A DNA stretch of 64,000 nucleotides from Rhodococcus qingshengii JCM 15477 (GCF_023221595.1 NZ_CP096563.1:6319001-6383000), one strand, 5' to 3'. Positions 1-9,522 are shown, counted from the stretch's first letter. Numbers and translations: made by a program. Notes: a model not told the origin generated them from the sequence alone.

Positions 1-52
1 AGCCGTAACGCCGCGACATTCCGACTACGTCGATCACGGGATCGCCCTTCAT
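1..52 (-). CDS. ABC transporter ATP-binding protein, N-terminus only (partial)
   Basis: Only the first 17 codons lie in the window, reading MKGDPVIDVVGMSRRYG. The order (hydrophobic beta strand, then a short polar turn ending in RYG) is how ABC ATPase domains begin just before the Walker A loop, which would lie outside. The ATG overlaps the stop codon of the small membrane protein upstream (ATGA), so the two are translationally coupled. This suggests an ABC export system whose membrane part lies further left. The family call rests on very few residues. Confidence 0.5.
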   Translation of the reverse strand, partial: MKGDPVIDVVGMSRRYG

Positions 53-285
53 CGCTGCGCCTCCGCTCGGTTCCAGCCGCGCAGTCCGATCACGAATCGG
101 ATACCCGCATAGACAGCGAGAGCGGCAACAAGAATCCAGAACACGGGATTGGAGCCGATGATCGCGAACAGCACTCCGATGATCGCAATATTCACGACGA
201 TCACAACAAGTTCGCGGCCCATCGTGGGTGCGGGTCCGATGTCCATCAGGTCCGTCAGGAGGCTTCCCTCATGTGGTTCTCTCAT
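49..285 (-). CDS. small two-helix membrane protein
   Basis: The 78-residue protein has two hydrophobic segments, about residues 25-45 and 49-67, and a basic C-terminus (RGWNRAEAQR). I do not recognise a family. Its stop overlaps the start of the ABC ATPase gene by four bases, so it is probably the first gene of that operon. No clear ribosome binding site precedes the ATG at 285, and a second ATG at 246 (MDIGPAPTM) is possible. The dyad at 366-379 lies about 80 bases upstream and may control it. Confidence 0.6.
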   Translation of the reverse strand: MREPHEGSLLTDLMDIGPAPTMGRELVVIVVNIAIIGVLFAIIGSNPVFWILVAALAVYAGIRFVIGLRGWNRAEAQR

Positions 286-365
286 GCATCCAAGCTTCGC
301 GGGAAGTCAGAGCCGAAAACAGTGCACTGCGTCATCACCTGCGGTGACACCGTCACGGATCAGCG

Positions 366-379
366 ATGACAAATGTCAT
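366..379. promoter_or_regulatory. palindromic site ATGACA-AA-TGTCAT
   Basis: A perfect 6+2+6 dyad lies in the divergent region between the small membrane protein/ABC operon and the phoX-like gene. Dyads of the form TGAC-N4-GTCA are the kind bound by NarL/LuxR-type response regulators next to ABC transporter operons. That link is inference from family knowledge, and no regulator gene is visible in the window. Confidence 0.4.
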
Positions 380-383
380 GCGA

Positions 384-399
384 CGTCCCCGCGGGGACG
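384..399. repeat. GC-rich perfect palindrome CGTCCCCGCGGGGACG
   Basis: A 16-base self-complementary sequence lies five bases after the ATGACA dyad in the same divergent intergenic region. It could be an operator or a short hairpin. There is no T tract on either side, so an intrinsic terminator is unlikely. Confidence 0.35.
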
Positions 400-439
400 C
401 GTCGTAAACCGCGGGTAAGGGTCACCTCGTTGTTTTGCC

Positions 440-463
440 GTTCATTTTTACGTTCCTTTACCC
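440..463 (+). promoter_or_regulatory. possible PHO box upstream of the phosphatase
   Basis: Two GTTC-headed T-rich direct repeats, GTTCATTTTTAC and GTTCCTTTACCC, start at 440 and 452. They resemble the direct repeats bound by PhoP-type regulators in actinobacteria, which would fit phosphate control of a PhoX phosphatase. The 12-base period differs from the 11-base period known in Streptomyces, so confidence is limited. Confidence 0.3.
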
Positions 464-519
464 TTGCTTAGAGCTTCTACGGTTCCCGAAGTCCGTACAT
501 CGAATCTCGGGAGTTCACG

Positions 520-2601
520 GTGGCTATCAAGCCTTTGGCCTTGTTCGTCAAACACGACGGCGTGTCTGCGCGCGCGTCGATCACCTGCCAGTACAAGTGC
601 GGAAACGCGTGCTCTCACGAGGTCCCCAACACCTCGGGCGGCGAGTACTTCCGCGACATCGCACGCACAGCGCTGAGTCGTCGCGGCTTGCTCCGGGGCA
701 GCGGCATGGCAGTCCTCGCGGTGGGAGCGGGCAGCGCCCTCGTCGCGTGTTCGGACGAATCCGCAAGTGCGGAACCGGGAACCGGTTCGACGAGCGGCAG
801 CAGCGGCGGATCGACACCAACGGGGACGAACTTCAGCGCTGTCGCGCCCAACAAGGAAGACAAGGTCACCGTCCCTGACGGATACGATCAAGCCGTCGTG
901 ATTCGCTGGGGTGACGCCGTTCTCGCCGGCGCCCCGGCTTTCGACTTCGACAAGCAGACTGCGGCAGCGCAGGAACTGCAGTTCGGATTCAACAACGACT
1001 TCGCCGGATTGCTCCCGGTCGACGGGCAGCCCAACACCTACCTACTCGTGGTCAATCACGAATACTCCACCGAGCCGGCGATGTTCCGCGGCTACGATGC
1101 GGAGAACCCGACCGAGGAGCAGTTCAAGATCGGCCTCGCCAGCCACGGACTGTCGGTCGTCCAGGTCAAGGGCGAATCCGACAACGGCAAGCTCGTACCG
1201 GAGATCGGATCGAACAACCGCCGCATCACCGGAACCACGGAATTTGTCGTGACCGGCCCCGCTGCAGGTAGCGACTTCCTCAAGACGAGTGCCGATCCCA
1301 CGGGAACCAAAGTGCTCGGCACCCTCAACAATTGCGCCGGCGGCGTCACCCCCTGGGGCACAGTGCTTTCCGGCGAAGAGAACTTCAACCAGTACTTCGC
1401 GAACGCCGAGGGTGTCACCGATCCCACGGTGGCAGCACGGCTGAAGCGCTACGGTCTTGCCGGTGCCGCTTCCGAGCGCAAGTGGGAACGCTTCGACAAG
1501 CGGTTCGATCTGGTCGCAGAACCCAACGAGGTCAACCGATTCGGATACGTCGTCGAGATCGATCCCTGGGATCCGTCGTCGACTCCGATCAAGCACACAG
1601 CGCTCGGACGTTTCAAGCACGAAGCCGCCACCATTTACATCACGTCGGACGGCACCGTCGTCGCCTACAGCGGCGACGACGAGCGCTTCGACTACATGTA
1701 CAAGTTCGTCTCCAGCCGAAAGATGCAGGACGGCAAGAGTCAAGCAGCCATGCGCCACAACATGACTCTGCTCGACGCCGGAACACTGTACGTCGCAAAG
1801 CTCAGCGGAAACTCCGCCGGCGAGATCGACGGCAGCGGCAAACTTCCGTCGGACGGTAAGTTCGACGGAACCGGCGAGTGGGTAGCCATCCTGCGCACCG
1901 GCGAAGACGGCAAGGGCGAATCGCTGGTCGACGGCATGAGTGCCGAAGAGGTAGCTGTCTTCACCCGCCAGGCCGGCGACAAGGTCGGGGCAACGAAGAT
2001 GGACCGCCCCGAGGACTTCGAGGCAAACCCGAAGAGCGGCAAGGTTTACGTCGCGCTGACCAACAACACCAAGCGCGGAGTCGACGGCGGCGCCGCGGCC
2101 GACGAGGCGAACCCGAGGAACAACAACAAGAACGGCCAGGTCCTCGAAATCGCCGACGACCACGCCGGCACCACCTTCGGCTGGAATCTTCTTCTCGTCT
2201 GCGGAGATCCGGCCACAGCCGATACTTACTTCGGCGGGTTCGACAAGGGCAAGGTCAGCCCCATCTCATGCCCGGACAACCTTGCCTTCGACCCGCACGG
2301 CAATCTGTGGATCTCCACCGACGGCAACGCACTCAAGTCCAACGACGGGCTGTTCAGCGTTGTCCTCGAAGGCGAAAACCGCGGTGAGACAAAGCAGTTC
2401 CTCACCGTTCCCGTCGGCGCCGAAACCTGCGGCCCCATCGTGGACGAGAAGCGCGTCATCGTCTGCGTCCAGCACCCCGGCGAGACCGACGACGCCAGCA
2501 TCGAAAGCCCCGCATCCCATTGGCCAGACGGTGGTTCTTCCCAGCCTCGCCCGTCGGTAGTTGCAGCCTGGAAGAAGGACGGATCTCGGCTCGGCTCGTA
2601 A
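520..2601 (+). CDS. PhoX-type secreted phosphatase (DUF839), Tat lipoprotein
   Basis: This 693-residue protein matches the PhoX family (DUF839), Ca/Fe-dependent alkaline phosphatases that release phosphate outside the membrane. Residues 53-60 (SRRGLLRG) form a twin-arginine signal, followed by a hydrophobic stretch and a lipobox-like LVAC with Cys77, so export by Tat and lipid anchoring are likely. The family core NCAGGVTPWG with Cys272 (a metal ligand in characterised PhoX) and the following EENF are present, as is RPEDFE. About 50 residues with three cysteines precede the Tat motif. The GTG start at 520 is preceded by CGGGAG. A strong hairpin follows the stop. Confidence 0.88.
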   Translation: MAIKPLALFVKHDGVSARASITCQYKCGNACSHEVPNTSGGEYFRDIARTALSRRGLLRGSGMAVLAVGAGSALVACSDESASAEPGTGSTSGSSGGSTPTGTNFSAVAPNKEDKVTVPDGYDQAVVIRWGDAVLAGAPAFDFDKQTAAAQELQFGFNNDFAGLLPVDGQPNTYLLVVNHEYSTEPAMFRGYDAENPTEEQFKIGLASHGLSVVQVKGESDNGKLVPEIGSNNRRITGTTEFVVTGPAAGSDFLKTSADPTGTKVLGTLNNCAGGVTPWGTVLSGEENFNQYFANAEGVTDPTVAARLKRYGLAGAASERKWERFDKRFDLVAEPNEVNRFGYVVEIDPWDPSSTPIKHTALGRFKHEAATIYITSDGTVVAYSGDDERFDYMYKFVSSRKMQDGKSQAAMRHNMTLLDAGTLYVAKLSGNSAGEIDGSGKLPSDGKFDGTGEWVAILRTGEDGKGESLVDGMSAEEVAVFTRQAGDKVGATKMDRPEDFEANPKSGKVYVALTNNTKRGVDGGAAADEANPRNNNKNGQVLEIADDHAGTTFGWNLLLVCGDPATADTYFGGFDKGKVSPISCPDNLAFDPHGNLWISTDGNALKSNDGLFSVVLEGENRGETKQFLTVPVGAETCGPIVDEKRVIVCVQHPGETDDASIESPASHWPDGGSSQPRPSVVAAWKKDGSRLGS

Positions 2602-2610
2602 CACACATGA

Positions 2611-2659
2611 AAACGACGTGGGGCAGATCGCATACTCTGCGATCTGCCCCACGTCGTTT
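2611..2659. terminator. bidirectional terminator hairpin
   Basis: A perfect 22-base inverted repeat (2611-2632 and 2638-2659) has a five-base loop. It is flanked by AAA on one side and TTT on the other, so it can act for both the phosphatase gene and the convergent giant surface protein gene. Confidence 0.9.
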
Positions 2660-2679
2660 ACCTCAGATTCTCAAGAGAA

Positions 2680-5600
2680 TCAGTTGTCACCGTCCTCGCG
2701 ACGCTTACGCGTCAGGAGAACAACACCCGTTCCCAGCGCCAGCAGCAGAACCAATCCACCTGCTGCGAGCAACCCGGTGTTCACGCCACTCTCACCAGCG
2801 CCACCACCCGAGTTGATCGTCCCGCCCTGAGGAGCAGACGGCTTCGGCTGACCCGGCTGACCCGGGTTTGCTGTCGGCGGCTTCGGCTGTCCCGGAACCG
2901 TGCTCGGAACCGGCTGACCCGGAACCGTCGGCGGTACGACGATCGGAGGCACAACGACGATCGGGGGAATGATGATCGTCGGTGTAACCGGCACCGTCGT
3001 GTTCGGAACCGTCGTGGTCGGCGGAACTGTCGTGACCGGCAGCGTTGTCGTCGGCGGCGTCGTTGTCGTCACGCCACACGGATCCACAATCTCCTCCGCG
3101 ACAACTTCTTCTGTCGTGGTCTCCTCTGTGGTGGTCTCCTCCGTGGTGGTGGATTCCTCCGTACCGGTCACATCAGCGTCACCGGCAGTGATCGCGCTAG
3201 CCGTCGTCGTCGCAACCGTTGTCGTCGGAACCATCCGCGTGGTCGTCGTCGGAGGAACACAGGGCTCCGTCGTGACCGGCGGCGTCGTGGTGGTCGTCGG
3301 CGGCACCGTAGTGGTGGTCTCCGGCGGGTCTATCGGGTGTTCGGTGCAGAGAGCGTCGCCCGGGACACAGTCCACTGGCGGGTTCTCGCCACCAACCACC
3401 AGGTAGTTGTTCAGGACACCCGGAGTGAATCCGGGACCTGACAACGTTCCGATCTCAGGATTGACCTTGACGGTGTACGTCACGGTCGCGCTCTCACCCT
3501 TGGCCAGCTTGCCGGTGACCGTGAAGACGTTGTCGACGACACCCGAAACAACCAGCGTGGAAGTGGTAGCCGGATCCTTCGTCATTACTGCATCGTCGAG
3601 AACATCGGTCAGATCGTCGTAGAAACTGATCTCACCATCCGCGGTGCCCACATTCTTGAACGTGAGCGTGTACGTGATCTCCTGGCCGCCAACCACACGG
3701 TTCGTGGTGGACGGAACAGAGGACTTCAGTACCTCGATCGCGGGTGTGCCATCCACCGGGTGTTCGGTCGTCACCGGCGGAGGAGTGATCTCCGGACCCG
3801 TCGGCGGCTTCGCAGTACCGGTGACCTTGTTGTTGATCAGAACCCCGCCGGCGACACCGTCGTTGATCTTCACCTGGTAGGTCAGGACAACCGACTTACC
3901 GGCTTCCAATGCACCGGTCCAGGTGAGCGTGGTGCCCGACAGGGTCGGAGCAGCACCGTCGACACCGTCAACAGTCGCCTTCAGCGAACCGTCCACCAAC
4001 GTCGCGTTGTCGAGAACCTTCGACAGATCATCGGTCAACACCACCGGATCAAGAGTCGTGTTACCCGTATTCGCACCCGTCACCGTATACGTGATCGTCT
4101 GACCCGCAGCAACATTGGTACCCGACACCGGATCCGCAGCCTTCGCGACCGTGAACCCCGGAACCTTCACCGGATGCGTCGTGCACAGCTGCGTCACCGG
4201 ATCACACACCTCCGGAGGATCAACCGGCGGAGTCGTCCCCGGAACAACGAAGTTGTTCACGAACACCCCACCGACCACATCGGCATTGACCTTCACCGAA
4301 TACGTCACCGTCTTGCTCTCGCCGGCCGCCAAGGTTCCCGTCACCGAGAAACCATCACTGCCGACCATCGTCGCAACCAACGGAGCATCAGCAGCCAAAC
4401 CACTCAATGCACCCTTGTCCACAACCTGACGCAAATCATCGAAGTACGCCACCTCACCCGCACCGTTACCGGTGTTCGAGAACGAAAGCGTGTACTTGAT
4501 GTCCTGACCGGCAACAACATTCGAACCCGAAACCGGATCAGAAGACTTCACCACAGCAATCTTCGGAGAGACCACCGGATGCGTCGTGCACAGCTGCGTC
4601 ACCGGATCACACACCTCCGGAGGATCAACCGGCGGAGTCGTCCCCGGAACAACGAAGTTGTTCACGAACACCCCACCGACCACATCGGCATTGACCTTCA
4701 CCGAATACGTCACCGTCTTCGTTTCGCCGGCCGCCAAGGTTCCCGTCACCGAGAAACCATCCGTGCCGACCATCGTCGCAACCAACGGAGCATCAGCAGC
4801 CAGACCACTCAATGCACCCTTGTCCACAACCTGACGCAAATCATCGAAGTACGCCACCTCACCCGCACCGTTACCGGTGTTCGAGAACGAAAGCGTGTAC
4901 TTGATGTCCTGACCGGCAACAACATTCGAACCCGACACCGGATCAGAAGACTTCACCACAGCGATCTTCGGAGACACCACCGGGTGTTCGGTCGTCACCG
5001 GCGGAGGAGTGATCTCCGGACCCGTCGGCGGCTTCGCAGTACCGGTGACCTTGTTGTTGATCAGAACCCCGCCGGCGACACCGTCGTTGATCTTCACCTG
5101 GTAGGTCAGGACAACCGACTTACCGGCTTCCAATGCACCGGTCCAGGTGAGCGTGGTGCCCGACAGGGTCGGAGCAGCACCGTCGACACCGTCAACCGTT
5201 GCCTTGAGCGAACCGTCCACCAACGTCGCGTTGTCGAGAACCTTCGACAGATCATCGGTCAACACCACCGGATCAAGAGTCGTGTTACCCGTGTTGGAAC
5301 CGGTCACCGTGTACGTGATCGTCTGACCCGCAGCAACATTGGTACCCGACACCGGATCCGCAGCCTTCGCGACCGTGAACCCCGGAACCTTCACCGGGTG
5401 TTCGGTCGTCACCGGCGGAGGAGTGATCTCCGGACCGGTCGGCGGGTTCGCAGTACCGGTGACCTTGTTGTTGATCAACGTGCCGCCGGCGACACCGTCG
5501 TTGATCTTCACCTGGTAGGTCAGGACAACCGACTTACCGGCTTCCAATGCACCGGTCCAGGTGAGCGTGGTGCCCGACAGGGTCGGAGCAGCACCGTCGA

Positions 5601-8600
5601 CACCGTCAACCGTTGCCTTGAGCGAACCGTCCACCAACGTCGCGTTGTCGAGAACCTTCGACAGATCATCGGTCAACACCACCGGATCAAGAGTCGTGTT
5701 ACCCGTGTTGGAACCGGTCACCGTATACGTGATCGTCTGACCCGCAGCAACATTGGTACCCGACACCGGATCCGCAGCCTTCGCGACCGTGAACCCCGGA
5801 ACCTTCACCGGATGCGTCGTGCACAGCTGCGTCACCGGATCACACACCTCCGGAGGATCAACCGGCGGAGTCGTCCCCGGAACAACGAAGTTGTTCACGA
5901 AAACCCCACCGACCACATCGGCATTGACCTTCACCGAATACGTCACCGTCTTCGTTTCGCCGGCCGCCAAGGTCCCCGTCACCGAGAAACCATCACTGCC
6001 GACCATCGTCGCAACCAACGGAGCATCAGCAGCCAAACCACTCAATGCACCCTTGTCCACAACCTGACGCAAATCATCGAAGTACGCCACCTCACCCGCA
6101 CCGTTACCGGTGTTCGAGAACGAAAGCGTGTACTTGATGTCCTGACCGGCAACAACATTCGAACCCGACACCGGATCAGAAGACTTCACCACAGCAATCT
6201 TCGGAGACACCACCGGATGCGTCGTGCACAGCTGCGTCACCGGATCACACACCTCCGGAGGATCAACCGGCGGAGTCGTCCCCGGAACAACGAAGTTGTT
6301 CACGAAAACCCCACCGACCACATCGGCATTGACCTTCACCGAATACGTCACCGTCTTCGTTTCGCCGGCCGCCAAGGTCCCCGTCACCGAGAAACCATCA
6401 CTGCCGACCATCGTCGCAACCAACGGAGCATCAGCAGCCAAACCACTCAATGCACCCTTGTCCACAACCTGACGCAAATCATCGAAGTACGCCACCTCAC
6501 CCGCACCGTTACCGGTGTTCGAGAACGAAAGCGTGTACTTGATGTCCTGACCGGCAACAACATTCGAACCCGACACCGGATCAGAAGACTTCACCACAGC
6601 AATCTTCGGAGACAGAACCGGATGCTCCGTCGTCACGGGCGGAGGAGTGATCTCCGGACCCGTCGGCGGCTTCGCAGTACCGGTGACCTTGTTGTTGATC
6701 AACGTGCCACCGGCAACACCGGCATTGACCTTCACCTGATAAGTCAAAACAACAGACTTACCCGGCTCCAGAACACCAGTCCACGAGAGCGCCGTCCCCG
6801 AGAGCGTCGGAGCAGCGGCAGCAGCACCGTCGACTGTCGCCTTCAGCGAACCGTCCACCAACGTCGCGTTGTCGAGAACCTTCGATAAATCATCAGTCAA
6901 CACAACAGGATTGAGCGTCGTCTTACCGGTGTTCGTACCGGTCACCGTATACGTGATCGTCTGACCAGCATTGACGCCGGTACCCGACGCAGGATCCGCA
7001 GTCTTCGCGACAGTGAAACCGGGAACCGAGTGATTCGTCTCAACCGGCGGCGGAGTGATATCCGGACCGGTCGGCGGCTTCGCAGTACCCGTGACCTTGT
7101 TGTTCAAGACCGTACCCGCAGCGACACCGTCGTTGACCTTCACCTCGTAGGTCAGGACAACCGACTTGCCGGCTTCGAGAACGCCAGTCCACGAGAGCGT
7201 CGTACCCGACAAAGTCGGAACAGCCACGGAAGCTCCGTCAATGGTCGCCTTCAGCGAACCAGGAACGACAGCAGCATTATTGAGGACCGCACCCAGATCG
7301 TCATTGATCTGTACCGGATCAAGCTTCGTCTTGCCGGTGTTGGTGCCGGTGACGGTGTACTTGATCGACTCGCCGGCCTGAACCGTCGAACCGGAGATCG
7401 GATCGGCAGTCTTCGCCAGCGTAAAACCTGGAACCGAGTGATTCGTTTCCACCGGAGGAGGAGTGATGTCCGGACCGGTCGGCGGCTTCGCTGTACCGGT
7501 GACTTTGTTGTTCAGAACCGTTCCCGCGACAACGCCGGCATTGACCTTCACCTGGTATGTCAGAACAACAGACTTACCGGCCGGGAGATTCGCGGACCAC
7601 GACAAAGTGCTGCCCGACAGAGTCGGAGCAGCAACAGGAGCACCGTCGATGGTCGCCTTCAGCGAGCCCGGTACGACAGCAGCATTGTTGAGAACCGCAC
7701 TCAGATCGTCTTTGATCGTCGCGGGAGTCAGGGCCGTCTTGCCGGTGTTGGCACCGGTGACGGTGTACGTAATGGTGTCGCCGGCCTGAACCGTCGAACC
7801 GGAAACCGGATCAGCCGTCTTGGTCAGCGTGAAACCAGGCATGGGATGCGTCGTGCAGAGATTGGTTGCAGGATCACATGTTGTGGGGGGAGTTGTAGTC
7901 CCCGGAACCAGATAGTTGTTCAGAACTTTGTTGCCGCCGTCTTTGACAGTGACGGTGTATGTGACTGTCCCCTTGCCGCCGGCCGGCAACGTGCCGCCGA
8001 CCTTGATCTTGTCGGCGCCGTTCAATGCGGCGGTGAGTCCGCCGGTTGCAGCACCGACCGCAACTGTTCCGTCATCAATGACGTCGGCGAGGTAGTCCGT
8101 GTAGTCGATCGTTGCCGGCGCAGTGCCCGGATTCTCGAAATTCAGAGTGTAGGTGATTGATTGGCCGATATTGACCGTCTCACCGGTAGGTGGTGACGAC
8201 GACTTCTTCACGAGAACCGGGGTGTTCTTGACCTTGCAATACACGTTGTCACCCGGTGTAAGTGCTGCCTGCGCAACGTCACCGACCCTGAGGGCCTGGG
8301 TCACGCCGTTTACCTGGCAATCCCACGATGTCGCATAGTTCGCGGTCTTGGTCGCCGAGGTAGTTGGCTTCTCCCAGAACGTGACAGGGGTGGGCGTGGT
8401 ATCTGCGAGGAGCGTCCGCCAGCCAGTCGATGCCGTCGTATCAGTCGCACCGGTCGTGGTGCTCTTGATCTCGGTTGCTGCAGCGGCGCCTGCATCAGCG
8501 TGGTGTCCGGTGCTCATGCCGATAGTGAAATCGTCACCGGGGGTGACGCGCGTGAGGTCCTTGTCGATCTTGACCTTCGACAGCAGCACACCGAACGCCA

Positions 8601-9522
8601 GGCCCTGACGCGAGGTCGCCTGAACGGTATTTCCGAAAGTGGCTGCGAAACTTGTCGGAGCAGTCGATGCAACGACCAGCGTTCCGGGCGTGCGCCCCTG
8701 GCCATTGACGTTGTTCCACGAATCGCATCGGACGGTATTGGCTGGCATACCCGTCAGCCCACCGTCACAGGCCCGAATTCCGGGGTAGGCAGGATCACTG
8801 TCGTCACCGACGGTACGTGCGATCTGCCGTAGAGGCTTGTCCGAATTGAAAGTGAGGAATTCACGGTCGTTCGTAGTATTGATATTCGCGTCTGTCGACT
8901 CGGCGTCGGCTGCTACGAGCCCGTAGTTGTTGACGGCGCCATTCGGCCCCGTCATCACGATGTTCTTCAGCGAGACTGTTCCACCGGACTGACCAGCGGT
9001 GGCTGAGGTTTGGTAGATCGCCGGCTTGATCGTCGTCGGCACACCCGTGTACGCGGAAGTTCCCAACGCTGCATAGTGCAACGTGGGAAATGCCTTCGTT
9101 TCGATCCCCTGGTGTGTCTTTCCCGCTACCGAGTCGGTGAGGAAAGCCTTGAAGTTGATCTTGTAACCGTCGGTGAGCTGGATTTCCATCGACTGCCCTG
9201 CCGCAGAAGCAGCCGTTGCCGCATCGAGCGTCGACATATCGATCCAGCAGATGTTCTGCGAGAACGGACCGGTGCCGGGGGCGCTGAATGCGCAGCCTTT
9301 TGCAGGCTGTTCATCCGGAAGAACAGCGGCGCGAGCCGGCGCCTGAGCCTGAACGGGGCCGCCGAGCGTCGCGGCCGGCTGCGCTGACGCAACCACTGCC
9401 GTCGCGCCGGAGATACCGAGAATCATCGCGATGGCGGTCCATACCACCGTCCACGCTCGCACCCAGGGCGGGAGCCCTGCGGTGAATATGGCCGACCTTG
9501 TCGGCGGTATGTCGTTAGGCAT
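2680..9522 (-). CDS. giant DUF11-repeat fibrillar surface protein
   Basis: A 2280-residue secreted protein. Residues 1-48 form a long signal peptide. Residues about 85-430 resemble the non-repetitive head of CshA-type fibrillar adhesins (WIDMSTLDAATAASAAGQ, LLSKVKIDKDLTRV). From about 435 onward there are 12 DUF11-like modules, each starting with a K..DP(V/I)SG motif and ending in a proline-rich HP linker. Seven of these (residues about 969-1922) are near-identical copies of two types. A Thr/Pro-rich stalk follows (about 2060-2170), then a Gly-rich linker, one membrane helix (about 2243-2265) and a basic tail (RKRRE). No canonical LPxTG is present; GVNTG before the helix may be degenerate. 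GGGGAG precedes the ATG by six bases. Likely role: cell-surface fibril or adhesion (inference). Confidence 0.8.
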   Translation of the reverse strand: MPNDIPPTRSAIFTAGLPPWVRAWTVVWTAIAMILGISGATAVVASAQPAATLGGPVQAQAPARAAVLPDEQPAKGCAFSAPGTGPFSQNICWIDMSTLDAATAASAAGQSMEIQLTDGYKINFKAFLTDSVAGKTHQGIETKAFPTLHYAALGTSAYTGVPTTIKPAIYQTSATAGQSGGTVSLKNIVMTGPNGAVNNYGLVAADAESTDANINTTNDREFLTFNSDKPLRQIARTVGDDSDPAYPGIRACDGGLTGMPANTVRCDSWNNVNGQGRTPGTLVVASTAPTSFAATFGNTVQATSRQGLAFGVLLSKVKIDKDLTRVTPGDDFTIGMSTGHHADAGAAAATEIKSTTTGATDTTASTGWRTLLADTTPTPVTFWEKPTTSATKTANYATSWDCQVNGVTQALRVGDVAQAALTPGDNVYCKVKNTPVLVKKSSSPPTGETVNIGQSITYTLNFENPGTAPATIDYTDYLADVIDDGTVAVGAATGGLTAALNGADKIKVGGTLPAGGKGTVTYTVTVKDGGNKVLNNYLVPGTTTPPTTCDPATNLCTTHPMPGFTLTKTADPVSGSTVQAGDTITYTVTGANTGKTALTPATIKDDLSAVLNNAAVVPGSLKATIDGAPVAAPTLSGSTLSWSANLPAGKSVVLTYQVKVNAGVVAGTVLNNKVTGTAKPPTGPDITPPPVETNHSVPGFTLAKTADPISGSTVQAGESIKYTVTGTNTGKTKLDPVQINDDLGAVLNNAAVVPGSLKATIDGASVAVPTLSGTTLSWTGVLEAGKSVVLTYEVKVNDGVAAGTVLNNKVTGTAKPPTGPDITPPPVETNHSVPGFTVAKTADPASGTGVNAGQTITYTVTGTNTGKTTLNPVVLTDDLSKVLDNATLVDGSLKATVDGAAAAAPTLSGTALSWTGVLEPGKSVVLTYQVKVNAGVAGGTLINNKVTGTAKPPTGPEITPPPVTTEHPVLSPKIAVVKSSDPVSGSNVVAGQDIKYTLSFSNTGNGAGEVAYFDDLRQVVDKGALSGLAADAPLVATMVGSDGFSVTGTLAAGETKTVTYSVKVNADVVGGVFVNNFVVPGTTPPVDPPEVCDPVTQLCTTHPVVSPKIAVVKSSDPVSGSNVVAGQDIKYTLSFSNTGNGAGEVAYFDDLRQVVDKGALSGLAADAPLVATMVGSDGFSVTGTLAAGETKTVTYSVKVNADVVGGVFVNNFVVPGTTPPVDPPEVCDPVTQLCTTHPVKVPGFTVAKAADPVSGTNVAAGQTITYTVTGSNTGNTTLDPVVLTDDLSKVLDNATLVDGSLKATVDGVDGAAPTLSGTTLTWTGALEAGKSVVLTYQVKINDGVAGGTLINNKVTGTANPPTGPEITPPPVTTEHPVKVPGFTVAKAADPVSGTNVAAGQTITYTVTGSNTGNTTLDPVVLTDDLSKVLDNATLVDGSLKATVDGVDGAAPTLSGTTLTWTGALEAGKSVVLTYQVKINDGVAGGVLINNKVTGTAKPPTGPEITPPPVTTEHPVVSPKIAVVKSSDPVSGSNVVAGQDIKYTLSFSNTGNGAGEVAYFDDLRQVVDKGALSGLAADAPLVATMVGTDGFSVTGTLAAGETKTVTYSVKVNADVVGGVFVNNFVVPGTTPPVDPPEVCDPVTQLCTTHPVVSPKIAVVKSSDPVSGSNVVAGQDIKYTLSFSNTGNGAGEVAYFDDLRQVVDKGALSGLAADAPLVATMVGSDGFSVTGTLAAGESKTVTYSVKVNADVVGGVFVNNFVVPGTTPPVDPPEVCDPVTQLCTTHPVKVPGFTVAKAADPVSGTNVAAGQTITYTVTGANTGNTTLDPVVLTDDLSKVLDNATLVDGSLKATVDGVDGAAPTLSGTTLTWTGALEAGKSVVLTYQVKINDGVAGGVLINNKVTGTAKPPTGPEITPPPVTTEHPVDGTPAIEVLKSSVPSTTNRVVGGQEITYTLTFKNVGTADGEISFYDDLTDVLDDAVMTKDPATTSTLVVSGVVDNVFTVTGKLAKGESATVTYTVKVNPEIGTLSGPGFTPGVLNNYLVVGGENPPVDCVPGDALCTEHPIDPPETTTTVPPTTTTTPPVTTEPCVPPTTTTRMVPTTTVATTTASAITAGDADVTGTEESTTTEETTTEETTTEEVVAEEIVDPCGVTTTTPPTTTLPVTTVPPTTTVPNTTVPVTPTIIIPPIVVVPPIVVPPTVPGQPVPSTVPGQPKPPTANPGQPGQPKPSAPQGGTINSGGGAGESGVNTGLLAAGGLVLLLALGTGVVLLTRKRREDGDN
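3757..6618 (-). repeat. tandem array of 405-bp and 414-bp modules (A-B-B-A-A-B-B)
   Basis: Inside the giant surface gene, two module types recur almost unchanged. Type A (414 bp, 138 residues, starting VPGFTVAKAADPVSG) lies at 3757-4170, 4981-5394 and 5395-5808. Type B (405 bp, 135 residues, starting VVSPKIAVVKSSDPV) lies at 4171-4575, 4576-4980, 5809-6213 and 6214-6618. The 1224-bp block A-B-B occurs twice (3757-4980 and 5395-6618) with one extra A between. The A at 4981 and the A at 5395 are thus adjacent. Near-identity at DNA level implies recent duplication or gene conversion. Confidence 0.93.

Noticed and set aside
1042..2163. A 373-codon minus-strand frame opposite the phosphatase
   Set aside because: It lies entirely within the well-supported phoX-like gene and has no family resemblance.
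2941..3330. GTCGTCG/GTGGTGG-like repeats that resemble a simple-repeat locus
   Set aside because: They encode the Thr/Pro-rich stalk of the surface protein in frame, so they are coding and not a separate element.
3760..6888. A 1042-codon open frame on the plus strand
   Set aside because: It is the mirror of the repeated surface protein modules. Its product is an Arg/His-rich repeat without a ribosome binding site, a usual shadow in high-GC repeats.
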